43,529 nucleotides of DNA from a virus. The first letter of the stretch is position 1; each line of letters begins with the position of its first letter. The notes beneath the pieces were generated by a model. It did not search any database. It saw nothing but the letters and a program-made list of their open reading frames with translations, and was not told the origin of the DNA. The stretch lies in IMG/VR virus record IMGVR_UViG_3300005511_000862, positions 1 through 43,529 of that record; one strand, 5' to 3'. Positions 6,531 to 13,457 of this stretch are shown piece after piece. A program made the position numbers and the translations under genes.

Positions 6531-6553
6531 AAAAAGGCCCGCGTAAGCGAGCC
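6531..6553 (-). terminator. Rho-independent terminator-like hairpin (minus strand)
   Basis: On the minus strand GGCTCGC and GCGGGCC form a 7-bp stem (one G-U) with a TTAC loop, followed by five T. It would stop transcripts coming from the lysis/DUF6378 genes. The SGNH gene starts only 16 bases further on, with no room for a normal promoter, so partial read-through or attenuation seems likely. Confidence 0.6.
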
Positions 6554-6579
6554 TGGTCAGGTCAAATTGTGGGGATGCG

Positions 6580-6873
6580 TTAGCGGCGGTACTGCTTTAG
6601 TGCGATCTCGCCGGCACAAGCACCGTACCCAACGAAATCAACGAAATCATCCGCGTTCATAGCGCCGCCCTGCGCTCGAGCCTTCTTCAAGTCAGCCATC
6701 ATGAACCCGACGTCCATGGCGCTGATCGGCGCCGCAGGATCTGGGCGGTTCTGGATGTATGCTGTCCAATAGGCGGCAATCCTGGCGAAGGTCTTGTGTT
6801 TGTCCCCATGGGCCTCGGCACGATCGCCGCCGATAAGTTCAGCGGCCTTGTTGGCGATCTCAGGTGCGTTCAT
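6580..6873 (-). CDS. DUF6378 domain phage protein
   Basis: 97 aa from the ATG at 6873, which overlaps the preceding stop as ATGA. Features typical of DUF6378: AELIGGDRAEAHGDKHKTF, then AAYWTAYI, MMADLKKARAQGG, and a DDFVDFVGYGACAGEIA end. The conserved His and acidic residues could bind a nucleotide or metal, but the function is not established. Found widely in phages of alpha- and gammaproteobacteria. Confidence 0.8.
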   Translation of the reverse strand: MNAPEIANKAAELIGGDRAEAHGDKHKTFARIAAYWTAYIQNRPDPAAPISAMDVGFMMADLKKARAQGGAMNADDFVDFVGYGACAGEIALKQYRR

Positions 6874-7100
6874 TTCAGGGCCGCGTCGATCATGGCCGGC
6901 CACAGGTTCTCCGCGTTGTCAGCACAGTAGGACATGGCGGTAATCTCCTTTGTGGGCTCACGCATGGCCACGATCGCGGCTCTGGCGTCTGCCATGTAGG
7001 GCTCTTTATGAGCTTTTGGCAGGAGGCTCCATGGCTTGCAGCCGCGGCCATTGCGTCCCTCGTAAATCGCCCGCGCCACCCTCTCAATCATCTCGCCCAT
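6870..7100 (-). CDS. Conserved hypothetical phage protein, 76 aa
   Basis: The ATG at 7100 follows AGGAGG by 5 bases, so the longer frame up to 7124 is not used. Starts MGEMIERVARAIYE and holds ADARAAIVAMREPT, a pattern very common in rhizobial phage and prophage proteins of unknown function. Coupled to the DUF6378 gene by ATGA. Confidence 0.75.
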   Translation of the reverse strand: MGEMIERVARAIYEGRNGRGCKPWSLLPKAHKEPYMADARAAIVAMREPTKEITAMSYCADNAENLWPAMIDAALK

Positions 7101-7154
7101 TTGCACCTCCTGCATGCAAATCACTCTAGCACGAAAATCAGAAATACGCTATAT
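7101..7154 (-). promoter_or_regulatory. AT-rich gap, possible promoter
   Basis: A 54-base AT-rich interval with a TGCTAGAGT sequence on the minus strand that resembles an extended -10 element, and a TTGCATGCA palindrome. No clear -35 box. It may provide a start for the 6870-7100 and 6580-6873 pair. Weak evidence. Confidence 0.25.
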
Positions 7155-7574
7155 TTAAAGCAGTTTCCGCCAATACAAACTATGCGGAAACGCCCATTTC
7201 AGCTCCGGCTCGAACAGCCGATATCCGGCGCGGATGAAGTTGTTGGCAGAGCGTACGTTGTCCGTCGTATCAGACACGATCATGCCCCAGCCGTTCGATC
7301 GAGCGCGCCGCTCCAGGACTCGCATGAACCGCAACTGCAACCCGTGGCCGGAGTGCTCAGGTACGACGCCGACGCGGGTAAAATATCCGGCTTTCGGGAA
7401 GACTGACGGCACCAATCCTGCGAACGCAACCGGCTTCTTATCTCGATAGCAGAGCCACCAGTGCCCCTCCTCGAAGCTCGGCACCTTGGCCTCGTCAAGG
7501 AAGGTCAGGCCATGCAATTCCGCGAGTGTATCGCTTTCTTCGAAGCCATCCACTTCACGGATTCTGTAGCTCAT
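7155..7574 (-). CDS. GNAT-family N-acetyltransferase-like protein
   Basis: 139 aa from the ATG at 7574 (ATGA overlap with the exonuclease gene). GNAT landmarks: strand pair AFAGLVPS, then the acetyl-CoA pyrophosphate loop region RVGVVPEHSGHGLQLRFM (motif A, R/Q-x-x-G-x-G/A form), and NVRSANNFIRAGYRLF (motif B). Transfers an acetyl group from acetyl-CoA to an unknown amine. Phage GNATs can modify host or virion proteins; context between a nuclease and lysis genes gives no clear substrate. Confidence 0.82.
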   Translation of the reverse strand: MSYRIREVDGFEESDTLAELHGLTFLDEAKVPSFEEGHWWLCYRDKKPVAFAGLVPSVFPKAGYFTRVGVVPEHSGHGLQLRFMRVLERRARSNGWGMIVSDTTDNVRSANNFIRAGYRLFEPELKWAFPHSLYWRKLL

Positions 7575-8317
7575 GTCACCTTCATCCCAGAGAACCAGCC
7601 GCCACAATCGTTGCATTGGAAGCGGTAATATTTGGACGAGAGCTTAACGGCGATGCCGCGACGCTGGACGTGCTCGCTGCCGCACTTCGGGCATCCGGCC
7701 TTGTCCTGATATGCCTTGTAGAGATTCAGGTTCGGATGGTTCGGCGCCCAAGACCGCAGCCGGTCATAAGCATTCGCCAAAAGCGCCGTGTCTTGCTTGC
7801 CGTAGCGGCGCATTGTCCGCCACGACACCTCGTCGCCATCGACGCAGCCGCGCCAGAGTGCCGCTCCCGTGTTGGGAATCTTGCGCCCCTCCCCGAGATA
7901 CCGGCCGATATTGTCGAGCTTGTTGCTGTCGAACTTGAACACCCGGCGCGCGATCTTCAGCGTGTCGATTGTCTTGTATGGGCTCGGCGGCTGGAAGCCG
8001 TTGACGATGAGGCGGCTGTTGATCTTTTTGACGTCAAAGGCATCGCCGTTGTGCGCGACAACAATGTCCGCTTCATCCAGCAGACCATGCAATAGGCGAC
8101 ATAAAGCCTTATCGCTGTACTTATTGCGGCCATAGCCAGGGAAGTCAGGAAGGCACGCTGTTTGGACACGCCGCTCGTGCCCCCACTTGTAAGACACCAT
8201 GAGGATGAAGGTGTCGCGTTCAACCCACACCGCTCCGGCGTAGGGTGGCCGCATGGACCACGACGTCATAAGGATGGGAGCGGTTTCGATGTCCAAGAAG
8301 AGGAGTTTCGCTCCCAT
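7571..8317 (-). CDS. DEDD-type 3'-5' exonuclease (RNase H-like) with C-terminal zinc ribbon
   Basis: 248 aa. Exo I LFLDIET (Asp9, Glu11), Exo II AHNGDAFD (Asp95) and Exo III YGKQDTALL (Asp176) give the four acidic two-metal-ion residues of DnaQ/YprB-like nucleases. Residues 209-238 carry CPKCG and CNDCG pairs, a zinc ribbon likely to contact nucleic acid. It would remove nucleotides from 3' ends of DNA or RNA. Possible roles are recombination, host nucleic-acid breakdown or proofreading, but no phage polymerase is visible here. The position inside the late/lysis block suggests late expression. Confidence 0.85.
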   Translation of the reverse strand: MGAKLLFLDIETAPILMTSWSMRPPYAGAVWVERDTFILMVSYKWGHERRVQTACLPDFPGYGRNKYSDKALCRLLHGLLDEADIVVAHNGDAFDVKKINSRLIVNGFQPPSPYKTIDTLKIARRVFKFDSNKLDNIGRYLGEGRKIPNTGAALWRGCVDGDEVSWRTMRRYGKQDTALLANAYDRLRSWAPNHPNLNLYKAYQDKAGCPKCGSEHVQRRGIAVKLSSKYYRFQCNDCGGWFSGMKVT

Positions 8318-8683
8318 CTAGATCAGCGACCCCGGCAGGAAGCACCGAACGGCCGGCTTGCCGTCCTGATGCATTGACCACACCCGCGCCCCGCCGACAC
8401 GGTTAGGTCCTTCAACGATCGCTTCGTCTGGAACGTCAATCCATTGGCCGTCAATTTTGACGCGGTATTTGCCGCCAGATGTGTCCCATTCGGCTTCCTC
8501 AGCGTCGTCTCCGTTGCAGCACCAGGCGCCGCCCTTGCTGTGTAGAGATCTGAACCAACCGTCTAGCTCGGGATGATTGTGGTCGTGCGCTCTAGCGACG
8601 CCGACCAATGCAGTGATCAAGAAAACAAACGAAATGACACAGCCCAGGATGAAGATGATCCATCCCGTTCCCCCGCGATCCAT
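8318..8683 (-). CDS. Exported/membrane-anchored conserved hypothetical protein, 121 aa
   Basis: ATG at 8683, with AGGAGC 6 bases upstream, is preferred to the longer frame. One N-terminal hydrophobic segment (about residues 8-30) then ARAHDHNHPELDGWF, a His-rich stretch, and CCNG, YRVKIDGQWIDVPD and VRCF. This architecture recurs in rhizobial phages and genomes as a periplasmic protein of unknown function. The cysteines may form disulfides after export. Its place after the holins suggests a link to lysis or envelope interaction. Confidence 0.75.
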   Translation of the reverse strand: MDRGGTGWIIFILGCVISFVFLITALVGVARAHDHNHPELDGWFRSLHSKGGAWCCNGDDAEEAEWDTSGGKYRVKIDGQWIDVPDEAIVEGPNRVGGARVWSMHQDGKPAVRCFLPGSLI

Positions 8684-8691
8684 GAAAGCTC

Positions 8692-8898
8692 CTATATGTT
8701 TTCGTACCTGTCGAGCAGAGAACACGGGCCGTAACCCTTGGCCCAAACGACGCGCGGGTTGCCAAAGATATCTACAACCTTGGTGCGATATGAGATCACG
8801 CAGTAATCAACATGAACGGATTTCACTGGTGCCGGCCTGTCGAGCCACAGGCAGAGCAGAATTGCCGCCGTGAGCGCTAGGATGGTTGCGCGGATCAT
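8692..8898 (-). CDS. Small exported protein, 68 aa
   Basis: ATG at 8898 overlaps the upstream stop as ATGA. An N-terminal hydrophobic helix (IRATILALTAAILLCLWL) is followed by about 45 polar residues with two Cys. Could be a signal-anchored spanin-like or lysis accessory protein, based only on position and topology. Confidence 0.6.
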   Translation of the reverse strand: MIRATILALTAAILLCLWLDRPAPVKSVHVDYCVISYRTKVVDIFGNPRVVWAKGYGPCSLLDRYENI

Positions 8899-9176
8899 TT
8901 GCCCAACGCAGCCTTTATGCCCATCCAAAGCGCGCCGACGACGCCGGTCGCGATCACTGTAATGATGGTCTTGAACGTGTAGCTCTGGGCTTGCTCCACG
9001 CTCTTGCGCCACTTGCGGAGATGGACGAAATCCGCCCTGATCTCTTTCCGGTCGTCGTCTTCAATGCCGAACGACGTGAGAATGGTGGATATCGTCTTCA
9101 GTACGAGTTCGTCGTGGTCGGTTTTTTGCTCTGCCAGGACTTCCTGGATTACGACCTTAATTTCTTCCTGTGTCAC
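8895..9176 (-). CDS. Small membrane protein with helical N-terminus, 93 aa
   Basis: GTG at 9176 overlaps the holin stop as GTGA; the longer frame would be antisense-like Arg-rich sequence. An acidic amphipathic helix at residues 3-60 precedes one transmembrane helix (TFKTIITVIATGVVGALWM). The layout resembles DUF6127-type phage membrane proteins. Likely part of the lysis cassette. Confidence 0.65.
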   Translation of the reverse strand: MTQEEIKVVIQEVLAEQKTDHDELVLKTISTILTSFGIEDDDRKEIRADFVHLRKWRKSVEQAQSYTFKTIITVIATGVVGALWMGIKAALGK

Positions 9177-9562
9177 CGTCGCAAGATCCTCGCCACCTTT
9201 TCGAGCGAGCGACCTCCGAACCAGAGCGCCATCAGCCAACCAGCCCACGTTGCAATATCCCCGTTAAGGGGGTCGGTATGTCCGAGGCCAAGAACGTTGT
9301 CCCAGACGACGCACTTCGCGACAAAGATCGCGAAAGACCACATGACGACCGCACGAGGGGCCGCCGTCCACCACCTGCCATCGTCGGCGATGTTCTGCTG
9401 AACGGCTAATTCACGTTCGCGCTGTTCAACCGAGAGCTCGCGCTGCGCCAGTTCTGCCGCGATACGCTCTGACGTATTGCCGGATGCAAGCTTCTGCTTG
9501 TAGGCTTCGACAAGGCCGTTAACGACCGGGCCGCCGATCAGGCTGGCGAGGATCTGCCACAC
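9173..9562 (-). CDS. GTA-type 3TM holin
   Basis: 129 aa. Amphipathic or coiled N-terminal region (residues 20-58, ERIAAELAQRELSVEQRERE), then RWWTAAPRAVVMWSF with membrane helix and further hydrophobic segments ending in WFGGRSLEKVARILRR. This matches the Holin_3TM family first noted in gene transfer agents. It would form lesions in the inner membrane to time lysis. GTG start one base after the previous stop, so translation is probably coupled. Neighbours upstream are another small membrane protein and the endolysin-like gene. Confidence 0.78.
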   Translation of the reverse strand: MWQILASLIGGPVVNGLVEAYKQKLASGNTSERIAAELAQRELSVEQRERELAVQQNIADDGRWWTAAPRAVVMWSFAIFVAKCVVWDNVLGLGHTDPLNGDIATWAGWLMALWFGGRSLEKVARILRR

Positions 9563-9563
9563 G

Positions 9564-9812
9564 CTATTCAGCTTTCTTGCCGACCGGCGTATTGGTGATC
9601 AGCCGCAGCAGGATCATGGCGACCGATACGGCGAGCGCCAGGCGAGCGCCCCACGGCTCCGGCAAGACCGAGTTGAGATCGACAAGCTGAAGCTCTTGCA
9701 GAATCTCGAGCAGCGAGAGCGGCAGCGCCACAGCAGCGCCGATAATGACCGTCTTCCAGCCCTTCAGGGTCTCGCGAACGGCGGCGAACTTTTCCTTGAT
9801 CCAGTCAATCAC
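9564..9812 (-). CDS. Small membrane protein, holin-like, 82 aa
   Basis: GTG at 9812 forms a GTGA overlap with the endolysin-like gene and has GGAGG 8 bases upstream. After a basic amphipathic helix come two hydrophobic segments (about residues 20-38 and 56-74). A second holin or antiholin is a reasonable guess because it sits between the endolysin-like gene and the 3TM holin. Confidence 0.65.
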   Translation of the reverse strand: MIDWIKEKFAAVRETLKGWKTVIIGAAVALPLSLLEILQELQLVDLNSVLPEPWGARLALAVSVAMILLRLITNTPVGKKAE

Positions 9813-10417
9813 TTCTTGAACCTCCAAACGAGGAATGCAGCCACGACGGCAACGGCGACGCCGATTGCGATAATCCAGCCGACAGACAGCCCAGCTTGGC
9901 GGGCGCTCTCGGCAGCCGCGCCTCCCGCGACGATCGGGCCGGACTTCTTGGCGACGGTCTTGGCGGCGGACGATTTCGGGCTGAAAACCAGCGCCTGGGC
10001 CTCCCGCCACTCGGCATCGGTCATGGGGTACGGCTTGCCGGCCTCGTGCCAGGCTTGCGCCTTCATCATCGCAAGGCCCGTCCCAGACCTCAGGAAGTCA
10101 TCATCAATGACGGTATCCGGCGTCAGGCCGGGGACGCGCTTGGTTAGGAAGGCGATATAGGACGAGACGTAATTGCCGCCGGACCAAGTGTGGATTGCGT
10201 CCTGAAGCCGCTTGTTGTGGTAGTTCTTGGAGGTGCGCCAGAGGTCGATCTGAGCGGCGGCGCCCTTCACCTTGGTCGGGAAGACAGCGATGTTATTGCC
10301 CTGCCCGAGGCCGTCGTTGAGGCCGACAGTCTGAACGGCGCCCCACTTCTTGGCGAGGGCTGACCCGCCCCACATCGCGCCCGGATTATTGTACCGAATG
10401 GACGCAGGTTCTCGCAT
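9809..10417 (-). CDS. P5-like endolysin/structural protein with C-terminal membrane anchor
   Basis: 202 aa. The N-terminus RYNNPGAMWGG is the N-N-P-G motif of the 'structural protein P5' muramidase-like family, followed by QIDLWRTSKNY and LQDAIHTWSGGN, which are also family features. Residues about 170-195 are one strong membrane helix with a basic end (VVAAFLVWRFKK). It probably cleaves peptidoglycan, as endolysin or virion lysin, and is anchored to the membrane. It starts the lysis block; the start at 10417 has AAAGGGG upstream. Confidence 0.72.
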   Translation of the reverse strand: MREPASIRYNNPGAMWGGSALAKKWGAVQTVGLNDGLGQGNNIAVFPTKVKGAAAQIDLWRTSKNYHNKRLQDAIHTWSGGNYVSSYIAFLTKRVPGLTPDTVIDDDFLRSGTGLAMMKAQAWHEAGKPYPMTDAEWREAQALVFSPKSSAAKTVAKKSGPIVAGGAAAESARQAGLSVGWIIAIGVAVAVVAAFLVWRFKK

Positions 10418-10500
10418 TGGCAGGCCCCTTTCGGCTACCGTGGGTTGACTAATCTATGGGTTGAGGTGGTACAAACATGCCCGCTAAGGCGGGGCATGGG

Positions 10501-11592
10501 ATGAAACGAAGGCTATCTTTTCTGGATGCGATGCGAGGAATCGCCTCGCTTGTGGTCGTGTTCTCTCACATTCACTTTACGGCATCAGAGCAAACGGATT
10601 GGCTCCGCCATGCGTTTGCTCGAGCCATAATCAACTCGTCATTTGCAGTCGCGCTTTTCTTTACTTTGAGCGGCATGGTTCTCTTCATGCAGCTTCGCGG
10701 TGAGCACACTGGCTATATCCAGTTCGTGGTACGCAGGGCATTTAGATTGCTCCCGGCCGTTGTTGCCGTGGTGACAATCTCATATGCGATCTATCTGATC
10801 TGGAGCCCGGGCCCAGTTGCCAGCCTTGGCCCTTGGTTCAACGAGGTTAGCTGGCCCGAGGGGATCGACTTCGAATCCTATCTCAGACACCTTGTCTTGG
10901 TTGGACCGTGCCAGCTCTTACGGCCGCTTTGGAGCTTGGTTATCGAGTGGCGCGTTTCTCTTGTATTCCCGCTTATCGTCTTGTTTTACACGGCAATGCC
11001 AAGCTCTACGGTCGCCGCATTCGCGTGTTTCGCCGTTCTCTTCTCCCAAGCAAATGAATGGTTTGTAGGGCACTCATCAGCCGTAGTTGCGTTCTTCGCG
11101 TCCATCTTCCTGCTAGGTATTATCCTTGGCGAGAGATGGAGAGAAATCACACTGTTCTTGAGACGAAACCACTCAGCAAAAATAGCAATCGGAACTGTTT
11201 GCGCTTATTACTTACTGATCAGACACCAGGACGACAGCCTTAGCGGCTGGCTTGCAAGTGGCATTATAAGCGCGCTTCTCATCGCCTTTTGCATGTCAAC
11301 GTCGAAGGCAAGAATGATACTCAGGCTTTCACCCCTTCAATACCTTGGGCGAATTTCTTACTCACTGTACCTCGTCCATATCATCTGGATCGGAGTACTG
11401 TTCCGAGTAATGCAAGGATACAATGTGCTTCTGATAGGAGCCCTTGTGATCTTCGCCAGCGTCATAAGCGCAGATCTTCTTCAGCGCTTCGTAGAGGCGC
11501 CATTCAATCGTCTTGGCAGGCACGTTGCGAATGGCGTAAGCGCCCGGATACAAACGATGACTTTATCCAAGCGCTCGCTTAATGTTAGATGA
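10501..11592 (+). CDS. Acyltransferase 3 family (OafA/YrhL-like) membrane protein
   Basis: About 363 aa with roughly ten hydrophobic segments. SFLDAMRGIASLVVVFSHIH carries the R-G-[IL]-A and His hallmark of acyltransferase-3 proteins, and YLGRISYSLYLVHII near residue 290 is the conserved C-terminal signature. These integral enzymes move acetyl or similar groups onto sugars of O-antigen, capsule or Nod-type molecules. As the only long plus-strand gene inside the minus-strand late region, it looks like a moron expressed from the prophage to alter the host surface and exclude related phages. Base composition is more AT-rich than its neighbours, suggesting transfer. An ATG at 10477 would add eight residues. 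Confidence 0.88.
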   Translation: MKRRLSFLDAMRGIASLVVVFSHIHFTASEQTDWLRHAFARAIINSSFAVALFFTLSGMVLFMQLRGEHTGYIQFVVRRAFRLLPAVVAVVTISYAIYLIWSPGPVASLGPWFNEVSWPEGIDFESYLRHLVLVGPCQLLRPLWSLVIEWRVSLVFPLIVLFYTAMPSSTVAAFACFAVLFSQANEWFVGHSSAVVAFFASIFLLGIILGERWREITLFLRRNHSAKIAIGTVCAYYLLIRHQDDSLSGWLASGIISALLIAFCMSTSKARMILRLSPLQYLGRISYSLYLVHIIWIGVLFRVMQGYNVLLIGALVIFASVISADLLQRFVEAPFNRLGRHVANGVSARIQTMTLSKRSLNVR

Positions 11593-12583
11593 TGCGAAGC
11601 AGCTTGTTCGCGATAATGGTGGGCTGCGTATTGTTGTGCGCGTTGCCGCTACCGGCATTGTTGATTGTTATACCAGTCGTTGCGCTTGCCGTTGGCGAAT
11701 TTGTCAGCGCCTGGCTATTGTCAACGCCTGCATCCAACTTAACGCCGGATGAAGCACCTGCTCCACCATTGTGCGCCTGCTCGGAATGAGAGTGGCCCGG
11801 GTCAGTCACTCCGTGACTGTGGGCCGCCAGTTGAGCCGTCGTCAGGGTGTGAGCTTCTGAGCCACCGACATTTCCCAACACTCCAGAATCGGTGCCAAAA
11901 TAGCTCCCGGTCAAGCGCCCGGCATATGAGCCCCCCATGTTATCCTTGCCAGCGATAACGCGACCGCGAATGTCAGGGACATTGAAAGTTGTTGAGCCGT
12001 CGCCGGTCCCATAGGTCGTGCCAAAGAGAGAAAACAGCGTGGCATACGTTGTGCGCGAGATTGCCTGTCCGTAAGGCAGGACAAATGAGCTGTTCGGAGA
12101 CGATGAGCCAAAGTAGTCGATACAGGCGCCGATCGGAACAAGATATGGGCTGGTATAAAAGCCGCTTAGATAGAATGCCTGGTCGCTCGAATTATAGAGC
12201 GCTGCATAAGGCGTGCCCTGCACCAAAACACCCGCCGGCAATTCTACGGATGGAGCGGAGCGGAGCGGCTTAGCGCCAAGCCCGTCAACGTTCAGGGTCA
12301 CCGTTGCGCCATTGGTCGCATGGGGCGTAAATGCAACAACCTGGCCGTTGAGATGAGCCAGAGAGTCGAAGACCTGATAGGTCGAGACGGTGTATGCCGT
12401 CGAGGTTCCACCCGTTGCGATGGCGCCAGCCACATCGTCACGATAGGCGGCCGTTGAGGCCATCATGGCACGGGCGGAATCGTTTACGGCTGACGGCGCC
12501 ATGCCCTCGGCCCAATTGACGGTCGAGTCAGCCGTAGCGTTGCTGGCCGCGGTATGCGACCAGTTGTAGAACGGAAGGGCCAT
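11585..12583 (-). CDS. Tail-collar domain fibre protein
   Basis: 332 aa. N-terminus MALPFYNWSHTA and NDSARAMMASTAAY are typical of the attachment part of short fibres. Residues about 150-230 form a phage tail-collar domain (PIGACIDYFG, FVLPYGQAISR, FNVPDIRGRVIAG). The tip has H-x-H repeats (AAHSHG, GHSHS) that commonly bind metal in trimeric fibres, and the end HNNTQPTIIANKLLRI is the family terminal motif. It would contact the receptor. 3' end overlaps the acyltransferase gene by 8 bases; convergent ends leave no terminator. Confidence 0.88.
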   Translation of the reverse strand: MALPFYNWSHTAASNATADSTVNWAEGMAPSAVNDSARAMMASTAAYRDDVAGAIATGGTSTAYTVSTYQVFDSLAHLNGQVVAFTPHATNGATVTLNVDGLGAKPLRSAPSVELPAGVLVQGTPYAALYNSSDQAFYLSGFYTSPYLVPIGACIDYFGSSSPNSSFVLPYGQAISRTTYATLFSLFGTTYGTGDGSTTFNVPDIRGRVIAGKDNMGGSYAGRLTGSYFGTDSGVLGNVGGSEAHTLTTAQLAAHSHGVTDPGHSHSEQAHNGGAGASSGVKLDAGVDNSQALTNSPTASATTGITINNAGSGNAHNNTQPTIIANKLLRII

Positions 12584-12586
12584 TGA

Positions 12587-13309
12587 TTATCCTCGGGAGA
12601 AGATCGGGGCGCGCTGCTGCAAGGTGTTGCGCAAGCCAGTCAGGTTGACGGGGCGGCGTTGGGCGAAGTGGATCTGAGGGGCCTGCATGGCCTGCTCGGC
12701 GGGGATCTGGGCGAAGAAGCCGGGATCGGCCGGGGCGGCTTGCCGTGGCGCCTGTTGCGGGAAGATCGGGGCCTGAAGGAGCCCGCCGGGGATGGAAGGA
12801 GCGAGGCCGCCAGGAGCAGCCGTTTGGGCTTGCGCCAGAAGGCCGCTTGCCGGGGCTGCGGGGGCCGCCTGTGAGGGCTGGGGCTGGCCGGTAAACCAGG
12901 CCGCCTCTTTCTGGCGACGCGCTACAAGGCCCGGGTTAACCTCTCCACCCGCCTTGTTGTATTGAAGGAAGATCTCCCGCGCCTTGTCGTAGTCGCCGGA
13001 CTTGATCGCCTGCCCGAGGCCGGATTGCTGCCAGCCCGGTCCTGCATTATAGGTAAGTGACGTAAGAGCGGCCCGGACCCCCGGCGGCAGGTTTGGATTG
13101 AAGGCATCGACGCTGGCCGCAGCCTTGCTGGTTTCTTCGAGAAAGCGCTGTTCATGGACCGCCTTCAACTGATCCGGCGGAATGTTCTCGTCACCGGGCT
13201 GGGCTTTGGTGCCATAGCCGGAGCTGCTCTGCTTGTAGTCCCATGCCGGGGCAGCCGAGTAGCCCTCGAAGTTTTTTATGGCTTCAAGATAGGACTGGTC
13301 TAGCGCCAT
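12587..13309 (-). CDS. Virion-associated lysozyme (GH24-type muramidase)
   Basis: About 240 aa from the ATG at 13309; an in-frame ATG at 13369 would add 20 residues of unlikely sequence. The segment FEGYSAAPAWDYKQSSSGYG keeps the T4-lysozyme layout: Glu15 and Asp24 nine residues apart, then Ser/Thr and GYG. ALTSLTYNAGPG and VARRQKEAAWF follow the usual helices. Residues about 155-240 are a Pro/Gln/Ala-rich tail not found in ordinary endolysins. Placement between fibre and ejection proteins suggests a particle enzyme that opens the cell wall during DNA entry rather than the lysis endolysin. Confidence 0.8.
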   Translation of the reverse strand: MALDQSYLEAIKNFEGYSAAPAWDYKQSSSGYGTKAQPGDENIPPDQLKAVHEQRFLEETSKAAASVDAFNPNLPPGVRAALTSLTYNAGPGWQQSGLGQAIKSGDYDKAREIFLQYNKAGGEVNPGLVARRQKEAAWFTGQPQPSQAAPAAPASGLLAQAQTAAPGGLAPSIPGGLLQAPIFPQQAPRQAAPADPGFFAQIPAEQAMQAPQIHFAQRRPVNLTGLRNTLQQRAPIFSRG

Positions 13310-13457
13310 GGATATCGATCTGCCGCCTAAAGATTGGGTTTCGGATAGAGAAAAGCCCCGCGAACCCATCTTCGGCCCAGGTCTCCCCGGCGCCTTAGCT
13401 TGGCTCGTCGGCCTCGTTGCTGCTATTTCTGTTCGGTATCTTTTCCTTGGCTACTAG
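13308..13457 (+). CDS. Possible small membrane protein on the opposite strand, 49 aa
   Basis: Encodes MDIDLPPKDWVSDREKPREP, then one Leu/Ala/Val transmembrane segment (PGALAWLVGLVAAISV) ending YLFLGY. It exactly fills the gap between two minus-strand virion genes, overlapping each by 2-4 bases. The charge pattern and helix look protein-like, but there is no ribosome binding site and no obvious plus-strand promoter. The rival explanation is that the lysozyme gene starts at 13369. Confidence 0.35.
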   Translation: MDIDLPPKDWVSDREKPREPIFGPGLPGALAWLVGLVAAISVRYLFLGY

